DNA from: Seiridium cupressi
Taxonomy: Eukaryota; Ascomycota; Sordariomycetes; Amphisphaeriales; Sporocadaceae
Reading direction: 5' to 3'
DNA: 64,000 bases
NCBI GenBank assembly: GCA_036674765.1
Contig: JARVKI010000052.1
Span: 62,001-126,000 of the forward strand
The notes under the pieces are model-generated. The model did no database searches, was not told the origin of the DNA, and saw only the letters and a program-made list of their open reading frames with translations. Below, one piece after another: positions 21,250-31,975 of this stretch. The position numbers and the translations under genes are program-made. Within the stretch, counting starts at the first letter, position 1; the number at the start of each line of letters is the position of its first letter.

Positions 21250-22530
21250 ATGGCCCCAACCGAGAGCACAGCTGTGAGCAACGATAAGCTGTTAATCTTC
21301 ATACCCGAGAACCCTCACGATGAGTGGATATCAAAAATCCAGTCGGCGCACCCGGGGATTCAGGTAATGTGGCACCGGTCTATCAAGCCTGAAGGAGATC
21401 TGGTAAAATACGATGAGCTTCCAGAAGAAGTCTGGGGCGGCCTCACAATCCTGTGCGCGTTCGCACCACCTCCTGCCAGTTATCTAGGGAATCTCCGCTT
21501 TGTTCAGTTGACTTCTGCCGGGGCTGATAAGTGGACGCAACATGAGAAGTATCTGGACGATCGCATAATTTTCTGCACATCGAATGGGATACATCCGTAG
21601 GTACTTGATTCCCCGTCGCCAAGGGAACACATGTTGACGGGAGCGAACAGGCCGCAGATTGCAGAGTGGGTGATGGGGACATGGCTATCACACCAACACC
21701 ACTTCTCGAGGTACGCGGCCCAGATGCGGGATCGGTTCTGGGAGCCGCCATACTCGTCCCGCGTGGAAGACTCCACTGGGGCCCGAATGTAAGTTAGCTC
21801 AAGCCTCGTGTTCAGCCCTGTAGCACGACTTACCTTTCGCGTGAAGGGGTATCCTGGGCTACGGCGCCATTGGTAGACAATGCGCTCGACTAGCCGATGC
21901 CATGGGGATGGAAGTGTACGCCTATACCAGGACAGGGAAGCCGACAGCCGAGTCTCGGAAAGACGACAGTTACTGCGTGCCGAAGACGGGCGACCCTGAC
22001 GGCCGGATTCCAGCCAGGTGGTTTCATGGGGCCTCGAGGGATGAGGTTGACGCCTTCCTTGGGCAGGACCTTGACATCCTCGTTGTCAGCCTCCCACTCA
22101 CGGATTCCACCCGTGGAATCATCTCATATAAGCAGTTTGAGATCATGAGCAGGAAGAAGACCTTTCTTTGCAACGTTGCTCGCGGCGGCCACATTGACCA
22201 AGAGGCGTTGATTCAAGCTCTTGAGCAAGGGATGATCCGCGGCGCCGCGTTGGACGTCACTGATCCCGAGCCATTGGGAAGTGATCACCCGCTATGGAAA
22301 GCCCCGAATCTGCTTATCACACCGTAAGTCCCCCAAATCCAGCCCCCTACATAATCGCGGGGAGTGGACCAATTGGTTCTGGCGCAAGTGTCTTATGAGT
22401 GCATAGGCATGTGAGCTGGCTAAGTCACCACTACTGGGACCGAATCCTGGACATTCTAGAAATCAATCTCCAGAAGCTGAGTCGGAGCGAGCCACTCATC
22501 AACGTAGTGAACCGCCAACATCACTACTAA
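21250..22530 (+). CDS. D-isomer-specific 2-hydroxyacid dehydrogenase
   Basis: NAD(P)H-dependent reductase of 2-keto acids. Four exons, 21250-21596, 21651-21788, 21847-22323 and 22407-22530, all in phase, give 361 residues. The N-terminal half has the catalytic-domain region (FVQLTSAGADKWTQHEKYL). The Rossmann fold starts at GILGYGAIGRQCARLADAMG with GxGxxG at 166-171. The catalytic triad is visible: Arg in FLCNVARGGHIDQEAL, Glu in ALDVTDPEPLGSDHPLW, and His322 in TPHVSWLSHHYWDR. Tyr167 and the following ARTYAYTRTG-type region (VYAYTRTGKPT, basic at the end of strand 2) may favour NADPH, but that is inference. The C-terminus is short and there is no peroxisomal or mitochondrial signal. The substrate cannot be read from sequence. 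The gene looks complete. Confidence 0.93.
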
Positions 22531-23637
22531 GGAGGGATGGATGCAGGAGGAAAGCTGGCGTCTCGTGACTCTTCCACTTGCCTGCCGGGAGAAGCCGCAT
22601 CGAGTCAAGATAGAGTTGACGCTAGATTCAACGCTGAAGGGTATGCTATGGTGCGGCGGACGTGTAGAGCTGGAGCCAGATCCTTACATAGCTAACGGCC
22701 TTGGACGTCAGACGCAAGGATACTGAGCAGGCCGTTCGTGACTAGACCCATATCTAAACAGTCGCAGTGTGTAACATCTGCAACGGTATGACAAGGCGGG
22801 TGAAAGGAATCCTTGGAGAAGCACGGCGGTGATTTGGGCGAGCATAGAGACGGTGTGGCAGAAGGAGTCTAGAACACGATTCAAGGACCGTCTCGAGGCG
22901 CCTCCAAAGTCAATCTATCGACAGCCCTGCAAGCCAGGCTTTAACCAGATGTTTTAAATGTTTAACCCCATGATACGGACAAGAGCGGGCCCTGTCCAGT
23001 ATAGCAACTGCAGGCGCCAGCCCGACAGTGGCCGCGAACATGCTGGGAAGACCTGCGCCCAGCTGGCGAGCAGGAAATTCTCTGCCGGGGTTGGTCTATA
23101 CCAGTTGAGGGTAAGATCGCACCCAGGGCCTTGAGCATCCTGTTAGGAGGCTGACTCACGATAAACTCTATTTCTCGACTCATTCCCCAATGAATCGAAT
23201 GGACTGCAGGCAAGCCCGAAACCCCAACGTCCTTTACTTACCTCAAGTAGCTTGCAGCGGTGAGTGTCATGGTTTCTGCCCGTTATGCGATCTCTGAGTG
23301 AAAAGAGTGCAGATTCCTTCACCGCTCAATCGAGCTGTTTCTCGCTAGAAATGTCCGAGCAAGATAATTTAAATTGAACGATTCCTGCATCATGGAGTAC
23401 AAGCCCGCCTTGGCATTGCCTTTTCCACAAGTGTTAACTTTTTATTCGTAGAGCCGCGGGCCCGAGAACGCCGAAAGCACTGCGTATACTCACTCTTCTT
23501 GATTGCATTGTCCCAAAGAGATATTACGTGGTGGCCCTCCTCACCCAAAAACCCGCTCTCGATTGGCAGGCATAGGGAAGGGACCGAGCCCGCTCTAGAG
23601 GAAAGTGAATCCTGTCAAACTCGTGCTACGGTTCCAG
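22531..23637. other. Intergenic region, no supported gene
   Basis: Short frames at 22541-22726 and 23213-22962 have no domain. Palindromic GC-rich pieces occur (ccgcgggcccg near 23454). The region probably holds the promoter of the 23638 gene. No repeats seen. Confidence 0.45.
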
Positions 23638-24925
23638 ATGGCATACGATCCCAACGGCTTTCTTCTACCGCCGTGGTATGTGCCAGAGCAGCCCACCGAG
23701 TTGGACCTCAACATTGCTAGCATCATATGGGGGTTCTCGTTGGCATGCGGAGTCTTTACGTTCATCAAAGCCGTGACGCAGAGCTGGAAGTCATACAGGC
23801 GAGGGAAAATATGGAATGCATACATAATCATGGTCTGGTCGGAGTGGACTGTGTGTATAGTTATCTCAATCGTGAGTTGGCTATACCTGAGTCCCAGTCT
23901 AAGTATTCTTCCCGGCTTTTGGATATTTTTCTGGCTCCGTAAGTAACCTTCACCTCGAAATTGATACCCCAAGCTAAGACGTTTAGTGGTCCTCTGGGTA
24001 GTACAAATCCAATGTATACTTCAGATCATCATCAACCGAGTCCGGCTCTTGATGGTCGACCATCGACGAGCCGACCAACTGAAATGGATTGTGGCTATTT
24101 TCGTTGGTCTCATCAACATAAGCGTGTTCATCATATGGATTCCTGCCCGCCTTCAAATCTCCGAGAAGTGGGTCGAGATCAACAATTGGTGGGATCGAGT
24201 CGAAAAGACGTTATTCGGCCTGTGTGACATTGGACTCAACCTATATTTCATATATCTCGTACGATCCAAGCTTATTGCCAACGGGCTGACGAAGTATACT
24301 AAATTGCTGCGATTTAACATGATGATGATTTGCGTCTCAATGTCATTGGATGTAAGGTTGCTTGTTTGTGTCGGGCTGTCGTGAACATTTACTGACTTCC
24401 GCTAAGGCTATTCTGATTGGGATGATGTCTCTGCCCAACTCAGCAATTTATATACAGTTTCACCCTTTGGCGTACTTGGTAAAGCTTCATATTGAGATGA
24501 ACGCTGCCGAACTAATTGCGAAAATCGTCAAAGCCACGAATCGCCTCAATGAATACCAAGACAGCAGAGATATCACACTGTCGAACGACTGCTCGCAAGC
24601 CTCCGGACAGGCCGCCAAAATTCAACGCTCTTCGCAGGTGAAAGGAATCGACTCAATTGATATGGCATTATACGGACCTGAACTAGCCGATCTTCAACTG
24701 AGCAGGTCTACAGGATCGACGGCCTTTGAGTGCGGTAGTCAGCTTGAGGAGGGCCGCTTCGAGAAGAGGGATGAGGATATAAAATTTACCCGGGGCGATG
24801 AGATCATCGTCTGCAAATACGTGGCAAACAGACCGGCGACTAGCCAGTCTGAACCCGCATCTGCAGCCGAATCGACAAGGGAGCTGCAAGAGGAGTGTAC
24901 CGAAACAACAGACTGGATAGCATGA
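23638..24925 (+). CDS. Multi-span integral membrane protein, fungal, unknown function
   Basis: Three exons, 23638-23938, 23987-24351 and 24407-24925, in phase, give 394 residues. The first ATG (23638) is used because the longer frame starts with GTG. Roughly seven hydrophobic segments are visible: IASIIWGFSLACGVFTFI, AYIIMVWSEWTVCIVISIVS, LSILPGFWIFFWL, VLWVVQIQCILQIIINRV, WIVAIFVGLINISVFIIW, LFGLCDIGLNLYFIYLV and a segment around MMMICVSMSLDAILIGMMSL. The segment spacing, the polar loop NRVRLLMVDHRRADQ and the long acidic C-terminal tail (about 130 residues) resemble the large group of fungal seven-helix proteins with unknown ligands. I cannot assign it to a named receptor class. The tail has many Ser/Glu residues and no motif I recognise. 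It looks intact. Confidence 0.8.
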
Positions 24926-25326
24926 CACGAATGTCCATTAACATTGATTCTTAACGCGGCGCATGGCAGGGGAAACTAATGGCTTGAGTACAAAATTCAT
25001 CTTTACTAGGTCGTAATCGGGTTAATTGATCATGAATAGTCAAATTATTTCACAACATCCACGAGACTAATAAAGTCGTGGTTGATCGATTTTCAAACGT
25101 CTACAAATTCTCTACCACACGTGTATATTTTCCACTGGGAATTTTCAACTTGACGATTCCCTTACATAGGTCATGATTGTTCCACCCGTGCTTAACGCGC
25201 CTCACTGTTCAGGCGAGGAACAGGCCGCGGGTTCGACTTGAACGCAGCAGTGCGCCAGCTGCTTTACTTCAAGCCTCTTTACCGAGACCTTACTGTAAAG
25301 AGAATCTTGGATACTGATTTCCATAC
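24926..25326. other. Intergenic region between convergent genes
   Basis: About 400 bases shared by the 3' ends of convergent genes. AT-rich to 25190, then GC-rich (caggccgcgggttcgacttg, 25223-25242). The last motif resembles a tRNA T-loop, but no acceptor stem or anticodon arm surrounds it. Confidence 0.45.
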
Positions 25327-26016
25327 CTAGACATGTTCCCCTGCCCGCTCCGCCTGGGCCTCCTCCCTTTCCCTTTGCTTTCTCCTCGCAACGGCGTGAT
25401 CAATCTCCTCTTCAACTTCCGCAGCCCAGCTTTCGATTCGGAATTCCTCCGGCACTTGGAGACCTAGGAATATCTTTGTGGCCAATATAGTGGCGGTTTC
25501 GGAGCAAACGTGACATTCCATGCTCCAGAACAACTTATTGGCGTTGTTGAGCAGCTCGGCCGGCAAACTTCCAGTGACCTCGCCCTCGCCATACACACAG
25601 AAGCACGCACAGGCGGGTCCATGTCTGATATAGCTCCCCAGGTCTAAATTATCATTCATGATACGCGGAGCCTCATTCCAAGGCCACGAGAGGGCGTCAC
25701 AATTGAATTCATGCCAACTCATCCTTTCATCTTCTGGGGACAAGAGTCCCTGTTCCCGTAGCCGCCTGCGCCGCCGCTCCGCTCTCGTGACTCTGCCGGT
25801 CCCGCAGCGGCCTCTGTACTGGCAATCAGCAATAAATCCCCGGCAGCCGCTGATTGGGTTTGCGATCTCGTAGCCTCTGACAAAATCGTCATTCTGGTGG
25901 CCACGAGGGGCGTCATGCCGACTACGCTTGGTGCTCTCGTAGAGTTGTGCGATACGATCAGAGTTATCATCTTCTGAACATTTCTCTTCTAACCACTCTT
26001 CAACAATTTTATGCAT
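25327..26016 (-). CDS. Hypothetical protein, HxxxCxC family member C (229 aa)
   Basis: Intronless ATG-led frame, the same length as copy A. I see homology to the pair at 11.4-13.3 kb: CRGFIADCQYRGRCG (compare CEGYVLVD), then HGPACACFCVYGEG for the His-x3-Cys-x-Cys motif, then a helical block ANKLFWSMECHVCSETATIL and LGLQVPEEFRIES (compare LPEELRYPEG). It differs by an insert rich in Arg (RAERRRRRLREQG) that could be a nuclear localisation signal, by extra cysteines (GRCGTG, ECHVC), and by a C-terminal Glu/Arg coiled coil (EVEEEIDHAVARRKQREREE). Function unknown. The gene converges with the membrane-protein gene and is followed, 3'-ward of its promoter, by TrpRS. Confidence 0.6.
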   Translation of the reverse strand: MHKIVEEWLEEKCSEDDNSDRIAQLYESTKRSRHDAPRGHQNDDFVRGYEIANPISGCRGFIADCQYRGRCGTGRVTRAERRRRRLREQGLLSPEDERMSWHEFNCDALSWPWNEAPRIMNDNLDLGSYIRHGPACACFCVYGEGEVTGSLPAELLNNANKLFWSMECHVCSETATILATKIFLGLQVPEEFRIESWAAEVEEEIDHAVARRKQREREEAQAERAGEHV

Positions 26017-26282
26017 CTTGGTGGTGATGGCCTAATGCGAGATAATGAGCAGCCATAATAGCTAGAAATTGAAGATTATATATACACCGCGAAGTATTCA
26101 TTTCATCTGCTACTTACACGGCTGGCTCGAGAAATCAGAAGACAAGACAGTTGTCTAGGATGACTAGTTTCTCAATGTACTGGACAAGAAAGATCATTTT
26201 ACGATATTTCTAAGGCGGCCTTTGTTGCATTTCTTTTATCTTTTTGTTCTTTGAAAGACAGATCGTGTCTATCTTATTGACG

Positions 26283-28055
26283 CTATGCTGTGGCTGGCGG
26301 ATCAGCTTTTTCGGCCTCCTTTTCCGCTGCTTTAGCGGCCTTCTTAGCCGCAATTTGCTTTTCCTTCTCCAGTTTCTTGAGCTGGTTCTTGGTAAGTTTC
26401 CCATCACCTGCACCTTCAGCGCCTCCAGCTGCTTCGCCCTGCACAACCGGAATCACTTTCTCGACCCTAGGGTTTCCTTTCCACTTCAAAGGCTTTTGAG
26501 CCATGAAGTTGTTTACCACCTCATCTGTGACCTTTGTTCGGCGTTCCTGAAACCCGGCGACATACTCCTGGAGGTGCTTGATACAGATTGCTTTCAGCTG
26601 TTTCATATGGTCAGTAAAGATTCGTTTTACCGTGGCTATTTGCAACAAACCTCTCCCGTAAGCAACTCTCCCTTTCTATATTGTTCGCCAAGCCTCTTAA
26701 GTTCCTAGAATCTGGTTAACGCAAGTCGGATTTGCTTGACTATCCCTTGACGTACCTCGTCATCTTCCATGAAGAATTGCAGCCACTGATACGCAACGTC
26801 CACGTCTGGATTGCCGCCCAAGCGTCTGTGTTCCTCGACGGTTTCCTGACCACCTGAGAATGCATATTTGTTGATCTTGTTCTTGATCTGATTGGCAGTA
26901 TCCTTCATGAAGATAGCTGACGTATCGATGCTGGCTGACATCTTGGAGCCCGGCCCTTGTAAGGCATCCAAAAAGCGAGCATGGATCAGCGATGGCTTGG
27001 CAAACTTCAATCGTGCAGCGACGTCCCTTGTAACACGGAAGTATGGGTCTTGATCAATTGCACACGGAATCAAGCATGGTATCTTGTGAGTTCTAGGTTC
27101 GTCCGTCCCAAAAATGTGAGGGAACGATGATGCAAATGCGGTGGCTCCCTGTATACTGCCGAAGTGGATCTTGCCGATGTTGGAGCTACCCATTGTGAGC
27201 GCATGAGCAGTGGATATCTTTTTTTGATGCTTACCTGTCGTTGAAACCAAAGACTGCTTTCGCCGTGTTGTAAGTGACCAACTTGGCAAAGCGGGTGATG
27301 TTTCTATAGAAAGCGCCGCCCATATACTCGTAATCCGAAAAGATGAAAGTCTTGTCTGGATCGAAGCCAATGGCAATAATGTCCTTCGCGTTAGGACGCG
27401 CGTAACCCATGACTTCCTCAATCGATTTCTTGTCCGAGAACAAAAACTTCTCGTCTATAATCAAATTAGTCCAGGTACCACATGTGTGAGCTCTGGAGCG
27501 AGTTACCATCCGTGAGCATGATAATCAGGGGCACGTCGAACACGTCTTGTAACCACCTAGCCACATTAATCAGCACGCAGTACTGACGCAGTTGAGCAAG
27601 CATAGTCTCTTACTTGCAAAAGTCGAAGATCTGAGTGTGGCCGACGTGCATACTGTCACTGCTCGGACCTCTGCCGGTGTAGAGAAACCAGGGCTCTCCC
27701 TATGAACGGGTCAGACACCAGATATCTTCTGCTTCCGCGTCCATTCTCATACCTTTTCATGACGATCTAGAATGAGGTTTAGGTCACGTTCACTGAAGAA
27801 GATCTTGCGCCTCATGAAGCGATGCGGCTTGTGGCCTGTGACTTTCTCGAACCGTTCGAGCAGAGCCTGATCAATCAACTTTGTGCCAAACTCTTCCACC
27901 AGCTTGTTGTAGTCGATCGCCTTGGCCCTTCCATCTTCACCAACTTCGCCAGCAACATTCCAGGGGTCGACGAGCTGCTTCTTCGCTGAACCGGCTGTCG
28001 GGTCTACAGCTGCGGCGGGGGCCACCTCTGTGGGCGCCTCGGGTTCGGTGGCCAT
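26283..28055 (-). CDS. Tryptophanyl-tRNA synthetase, cytoplasmic
   Basis: Class I synthetase that charges tRNA-Trp in the cytosol. Seven exons, 28055-27753, 27699-27614, 27556-27507, 27454-27235, 27185-26756, 26704-26651 and 26597-26283, all in phase, give 485 residues. The ATG at 28055 is the first in-frame ATG. Motifs: [20 protein letters not shown] with HIGH-type HVGH at 119-122, [17 protein letters not shown], the eukaryotic-type [15 protein letters not shown], and KMSAS at 301-305. The C-terminal helix region [17 protein letters not shown] is followed by a Lys/Ala/Glu-rich tail ([20 protein letters not shown]) typical of fungal orthologues and probably RNA-binding or disordered. Six introns in a housekeeping gene of this size is high, but all sites are canonical. 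Divergent from SmD3. Confidence 0.95.
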
Positions 28056-28551
28056 GTCGATAGCGATAGCAGGGAATTCGTTGAGATTGCACACGTCGCG
28101 AGGAAAGTCCGGTGTTCAGCAGATTCGAGTCTCGCCAATAATGTACGAGAATTGGTTATTTGGAAAAGAATGGCTGGGCCACTCGACGTCTCGATTGTGA
28201 GTCAACTCTAGCTGTCCGCCATACAGTAACTTTTGCGAATGGAGGGGCAGCTTCCGTCGATGGTGGGGTTGCGACAGGAACATCCAGGGCCCCACTAAAG
28301 CGGGACGAAAGCCCTGTGCTGGGCTAAGCTAGGCTGCATTAGGCCAGGGTGAGCAGAGCGGATCCCGGTGAGAGCCGTGGCCTCGGAAAATCCTTTGGCC
28401 TAAGAGAAGCTCCAAATGCTTAATTCCCCATTAAGCTGCCTGTGAATGCGCGCCAGAACTGCAGCCAGCAAACGCCTCAACCTCATTCTTGCATTGCAAC
28501 ACCGATTCCCAACACGCACGTACCTGCTGCGACTCGATAGAGACCGCGGAG
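28056..28551. promoter_or_regulatory. Shared divergent promoter of TrpRS and SmD3 genes
   Basis: 496-base head-to-head region. It contains repeated GGCTAAG/AGGC-type sequences (gggctaagctaggctgcatt, 28321-28340) and a GC-rich block at 28280-28390. Co-regulation is inferred from geometry only; no known operator is identified. Confidence 0.45.
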
Positions 28552-28959
28552 ATGACGTCAACAATCGGCATTCCCATCAAGCTGCTCAATGAGGCGCAAG
28601 GGCATGTTGTGACCCTGGAAATCACGTCCGGCCAGACATACCGCGGCAAGCTGTTGGAAGGTATGTTCGCCTTGTTTCCTTCTGCAAGAATGCTGAGAAT
28701 CCGTGCTAAAATACATATAGCCGAGGACAACATGAACATCCAGCTCAAGGATATCACTGTGACAGCCCGCGACGGACGAGTCAGTCATCTCGACCAGGTC
28801 TACATTCGAGGCAGCCATGTGCGGTTTTTCATTGTACCAGATATGTTGAAGAACGCGCCCATGTTTAAGAGTCGCAACACGAGAGGTCGGGGTGTTGGTC
28901 TGGCCAGAGGAAGGGCTACCGTCAGCAGGGCAAGAGCAAGTGGTCGGGGTGGAAGATAA
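28552..28959 (+). CDS. Spliceosomal Sm protein D3
   Basis: Core Sm protein of the U1, U2, U4 and U5 snRNPs, which forms the heptameric ring on the Sm site. Exons 28552-28660 and 28721-28959 give 115 residues. Sm motif 1 is in [20 protein letters not shown] and [17 protein letters not shown]; Sm motif 2 is [20 protein letters not shown]. The C-terminus is an RG-rich tail ([20 protein letters not shown]) of the kind methylated on arginine before SMN-type assembly. The 60-base intron (gtatgt...atatag) has a length divisible by three and contains no in-frame stop, so an unspliced mRNA would still encode a full-length protein with 20 extra residues inside the Sm fold. The gene is intact. Confidence 0.96.
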   Translation: MTSTIGIPIKLLNEAQGHVVTLEITSGQTYRGKLLEGMFALFPSARMLRIRAKIHIAEDNMNIQLKDITVTARDGRVSHLDQVYIRGSHVRFFIVPDMLKNAPMFKSRNTRGRGVGLARGRATVSRARASGRGGR

Positions 28960-30132
28960 GAAGCTGGGCAAGGAACAAGGTGGGCGACGATCTAATGTAT
29001 TTGGCGTGCGTTTGGCGTTCTGGACACAAATCAGGATGGACATACCAAAATTGCTCTATATGAGAGAGCTTCGCATACTGCCATGCCTTGGTGACGGACG
29101 ATGAAGAGGGCGAATACGGCTGCAAGCCCCGCTGTAGCGGTGAATACGTGTGTGCACCTCAACTCAAGACTTCATGCCGCGTGCTGATGAGACAAAAGCT
29201 CACGTTTCGAGGCTCTGCTTCATAGTCCCAGTTGGTATATCCGGAATACATGGTCTTACGAAAGAGATAGATGTGCCACGCATGACCTCGATAGCTCCTC
29301 AAAACGCGTCGCTATATCAAGACAAGCAATATCGCACAAACCAGACGTTTTCTTCAGCTGCGAGTATCCAACAGTGTAGTTCACAAGTATATGATAATAC
29401 TGCAGCATTCAGCCCTCCACCCCCTATTCTTCATGCTAAAAATGGCTTGATGCTGAAGTGGATTATGTGAGCTGTGTTCTTTCTTCTGTATCTGAAACTC
29501 ACAACTGGTGTCACGGCCAGAACTGCCCACTTGTTCGCCAGCATATTCCCGCAGCTGTATCTTGAGGTAGGTAGCACAGTTTTCATTGACTTGTTGATGA
29601 TTACATGCTATGATGAGAAACTTCCAAACGAAGAAAGAATAGACTCGTTACGTCTAGAGAACCAAACGAATCGTCCCTCAGAACACCGTCATCGCTGATT
29701 CTAGCAACAGAAGAGAGGAGCAGTTCTGTCGCCTTTGTCTATTGCTCGGAATCGATGGACGTATCTTCATGGGAGGAAAGCAGGACCCCTGAAATTACAG
29801 GAGGAGCGAGGCGGGTAAGGTGAAAAGTTGGTCCAAGACTGAAAAAACTCTCTTTGAGAATCGACATGGACGCGGGCACGACAAGTTATAATAACAATTC
29901 ATTCCGCATTGCGATATCTATACTAACAACTTCCCGAATCATGGTAATGCCCATGCTCCGAGAGTCGGTGACAAAATGAAAGACTTTGGTGAAGATCAGA
30001 ATGATTATGCAGCCTGCCTGAGCACATCAACCAATGTGAGATATTCACCATTTACATGATGCGTAGTTCTGCCCCTGCAGCTTGCCACCAACGCGCAACA
30101 TGGTTCGGATCCCTCGTTCCCTTGGCGTTTAA
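28960..30132. other. Intergenic region, no supported gene
   Basis: Short frames on both strands (29150-29470, 29474-29698, 30211-30005) lack domain content. No repeat or RNA gene recognised. The right third is the 3' flank of the zinc-finger gene. Confidence 0.45.
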
Positions 30133-30963
30133 TCAAACACCCGCAACGCGTTCTTTGCAGCTGTCTAGATGACGCATGTGATTGTCTTTGCGTAGTTGCT
30201 TGTAGCCGCATATGCAGACATAAGTAGGGGTGTTGCTGGTAGCATGGACGGTCTTCTTATGCCGTTGCAGGTCCTGTTTCCTGCTGAAGGAACTACCACA
30301 GGTGTATCGAATTGTTCGAGAAGAAGAATGTCCTGGCTCATCTGGGATCGAGCTAGGTGACCTTGTCGACGCACTGGGTCCCGGTGCGAGCTGCGCAGGA
30401 CTTATCGACAACGGTGTTGGGACAGCCTCCGATTGAATAGGATCCGGCATTGATCCAGTGGGGCCACCAACGGTCAATAGTCCAGGAACGGGTGCCGAGT
30501 TATGAACGCTACCTGACCACGCGGTCACATTAACACCATCCCAAGCAGGGTTGGAGTCATCCCCAAACGGTGGTTTAAAGACGCTATAGTCTGCGTCTGA
30601 CGGGGCTAGACTATGGATGGTGTTCAAGCCAGGCCAATGGCTACCTTGCGGACCATTGTCGCTGAAGAATGTGGAGGGTGTAATGCCCAGGTGGTTGTTC
30701 TGCGCCAAAGACCAGGGAACATCAGCTGAAGTGGTTGCAGTATGCTGCCAAGGTGACAGGGATGATGCAAGGGGCAGGGAATTATGACGACCCTGAGCTG
30801 GTGCAGTAGGGTGCACGAAAAGACTTCCCCCAGTGCATACCAAGCCATTATTTGCTATGTCTTCCTGTCCTTCTAACCTGTCATTACAGCAAGTTGCGCT
30901 GCACGGACTGGATTCACTTGATTCGGTTCGCCTTTTGCACAAACATAACCTGTGGTTTGGCAT
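30133..30963 (-). CDS. C2H2-type zinc-finger protein with a degenerate first finger, 276 aa
   Basis: Probable DNA-binding regulator. The first ATG of the frame is 30963 (upstream of it the frame opens with TTG). Residues 1-215 are Ser/Pro/Gly-rich and without domains. The C-terminus carries two fingers: the first reads RYTCGSSFSRKQDLQRHKKT followed by VH, the second YVCICGYKQLRKDNHMRHLD followed by SC. The second uses Cys-x-Cys and His/Cys ligands, as seen in some fungal fingers. By the same pattern the first finger should have Cys at residue 220 (two before Cys222), but Tyr is there (TAC at 30306-30304), so it lacks one ligand. The domain assignment is good. Whether the gene is functional, or has an upstream exon, is open. 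Confidence 0.65.
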   Translation of the reverse strand: MPNHRLCLCKRRTESSESSPCSATCCNDRLEGQEDIANNGLVCTGGSLFVHPTAPAQGRHNSLPLASSLSPWQHTATTSADVPWSLAQNNHLGITPSTFFSDNGPQGSHWPGLNTIHSLAPSDADYSVFKPPFGDDSNPAWDGVNVTAWSGSVHNSAPVPGLLTVGGPTGSMPDPIQSEAVPTPLSISPAQLAPGPSASTRSPSSIPDEPGHSSSRTIRYTCGSSFSRKQDLQRHKKTVHATSNTPTYVCICGYKQLRKDNHMRHLDSCKERVAGV

Positions 30964-31481
30964 GCTCACCACAGGTTTGCTTCGGATATCGGAAGACCGC
31001 CCCTCCGGTGTAAGATCGGCAATAATGAGTGTAGAACAGTGCAACTTCAAGGATCAAGTTTTGATTGAATATCTGGAGAATGAAGTGGAAATGGATTGAT
31101 GCTACTGGACTGAAGAACATAGGAAGTTGTGAGGAATATAAATCCAATTTTGCTGGAGGCGACCGTCATGATATTCACTTATATGGATTGTCTTGAAGGG
31201 ATCGACATATGGAGTCAATGTATACGCTTTGTGTAAAAAGGAAGAGGCAGGGAGCTTGAGGCTCGCAAATATCGTTTCCGTGCAGGTGTGTCGTTTGTCA
31301 TGTGCATATCCTAGCGACGTCGCTGCAGGGCATGCAGTCACTGACCAACGCTAGCGCCAGCCGACAGTTTAGAGCTTCACTCTTAAGTATTGTAATTTAC
31401 ACACTTCATGGGGCACCTTGAAACGCAGCCTTTTTGACCCTCCCGAACCGTGACACAAAGCATAGAATGAGAATAGACAGC
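30964..31481. other. Upstream region of the zinc-finger gene
   Basis: No gene. Likely promoter of the zinc-finger gene on the right-hand side. It ends at the inverted-repeat element. The segment 31200-31340 has dispersed short repeats but nothing structured. Confidence 0.4.
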
Positions 31482-31722
31482 CAGGAGGGTGTCAGCGGAA
31501 ACTGCACACTTCTCTAAGCGGTATAGATTTCGCGAGCATATAACTTAATAACACAACCAGATCAAAATCTTTTAAAAGTACTAGCCTATAGGATATAGAA
31601 TAATTAACCTTAATACGAAGTTTGAGAATTTAATTATTTTTCCTTCGTTTTTTATTGCTGATATTCGTTGAATTCTTGACGAATATGTGGGGCTGTGTGC
31701 AGTTTCCGCTGACATACTCCTG
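31482..31722. mobile_element. MITE-like element with 28-base terminal inverted repeats (241 bases)
   Basis: The sequence at 31482-31509 and the reverse complement of 31695-31722 match at 26 of 28 positions. The 19-base core GTCAGCGGAAACTGCACAC is perfect in both arms. The outer ends are CAGGAG and CTCCTG. The 185 bases between the arms are strongly AT-rich and non-coding. This is the architecture of a non-autonomous DNA transposon (MITE). CAGC borders both outer ends and could be a short target duplication, but no 8-base or TA duplication is clear, so the superfamily is unassigned. No second copy was noticed in this window. A simple chance hairpin is unlikely at this arm length. Confidence 0.6.
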
Positions 31723-31975
31723 CAGCGTGGCTAACCGTGTGCGCTCTGGTGACACGACATTAGTGGCTACCTGCATTACATCTGTACTAGGTTATGTACA
31801 TACCGGTTATGCAGGGACCCGTTTTTGCCCAGACCTGATCGCGAATTCGATTGGGAGTACTGGGGAATTCGCTAAAATTCGGAAAGCTCCTCTGGATTTC
31901 CCAATTTGGATACGCTAAAATCTAAAGGCTAAAGCCTTTGTATTAGATCTTTCGTTGATAGGGAGTTTGTTGTTA
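31723..31975. other. AT-rich spacer right of the MITE-like element
   Basis: Non-coding. It contains a small interrupted inverted motif (aaaggctaaagccttt, 31924-31939). The open frame 31655-31918 crosses the MITE-like end and is not considered a gene. Confidence 0.4.

Noticed and set aside
25223..25242. GGGTTCGACT motif resembling a tRNA T-arm
   Set aside because: No acceptor stem, D-arm or anticodon arm could be folded around it; no tRNA gene was recognised anywhere in the window.
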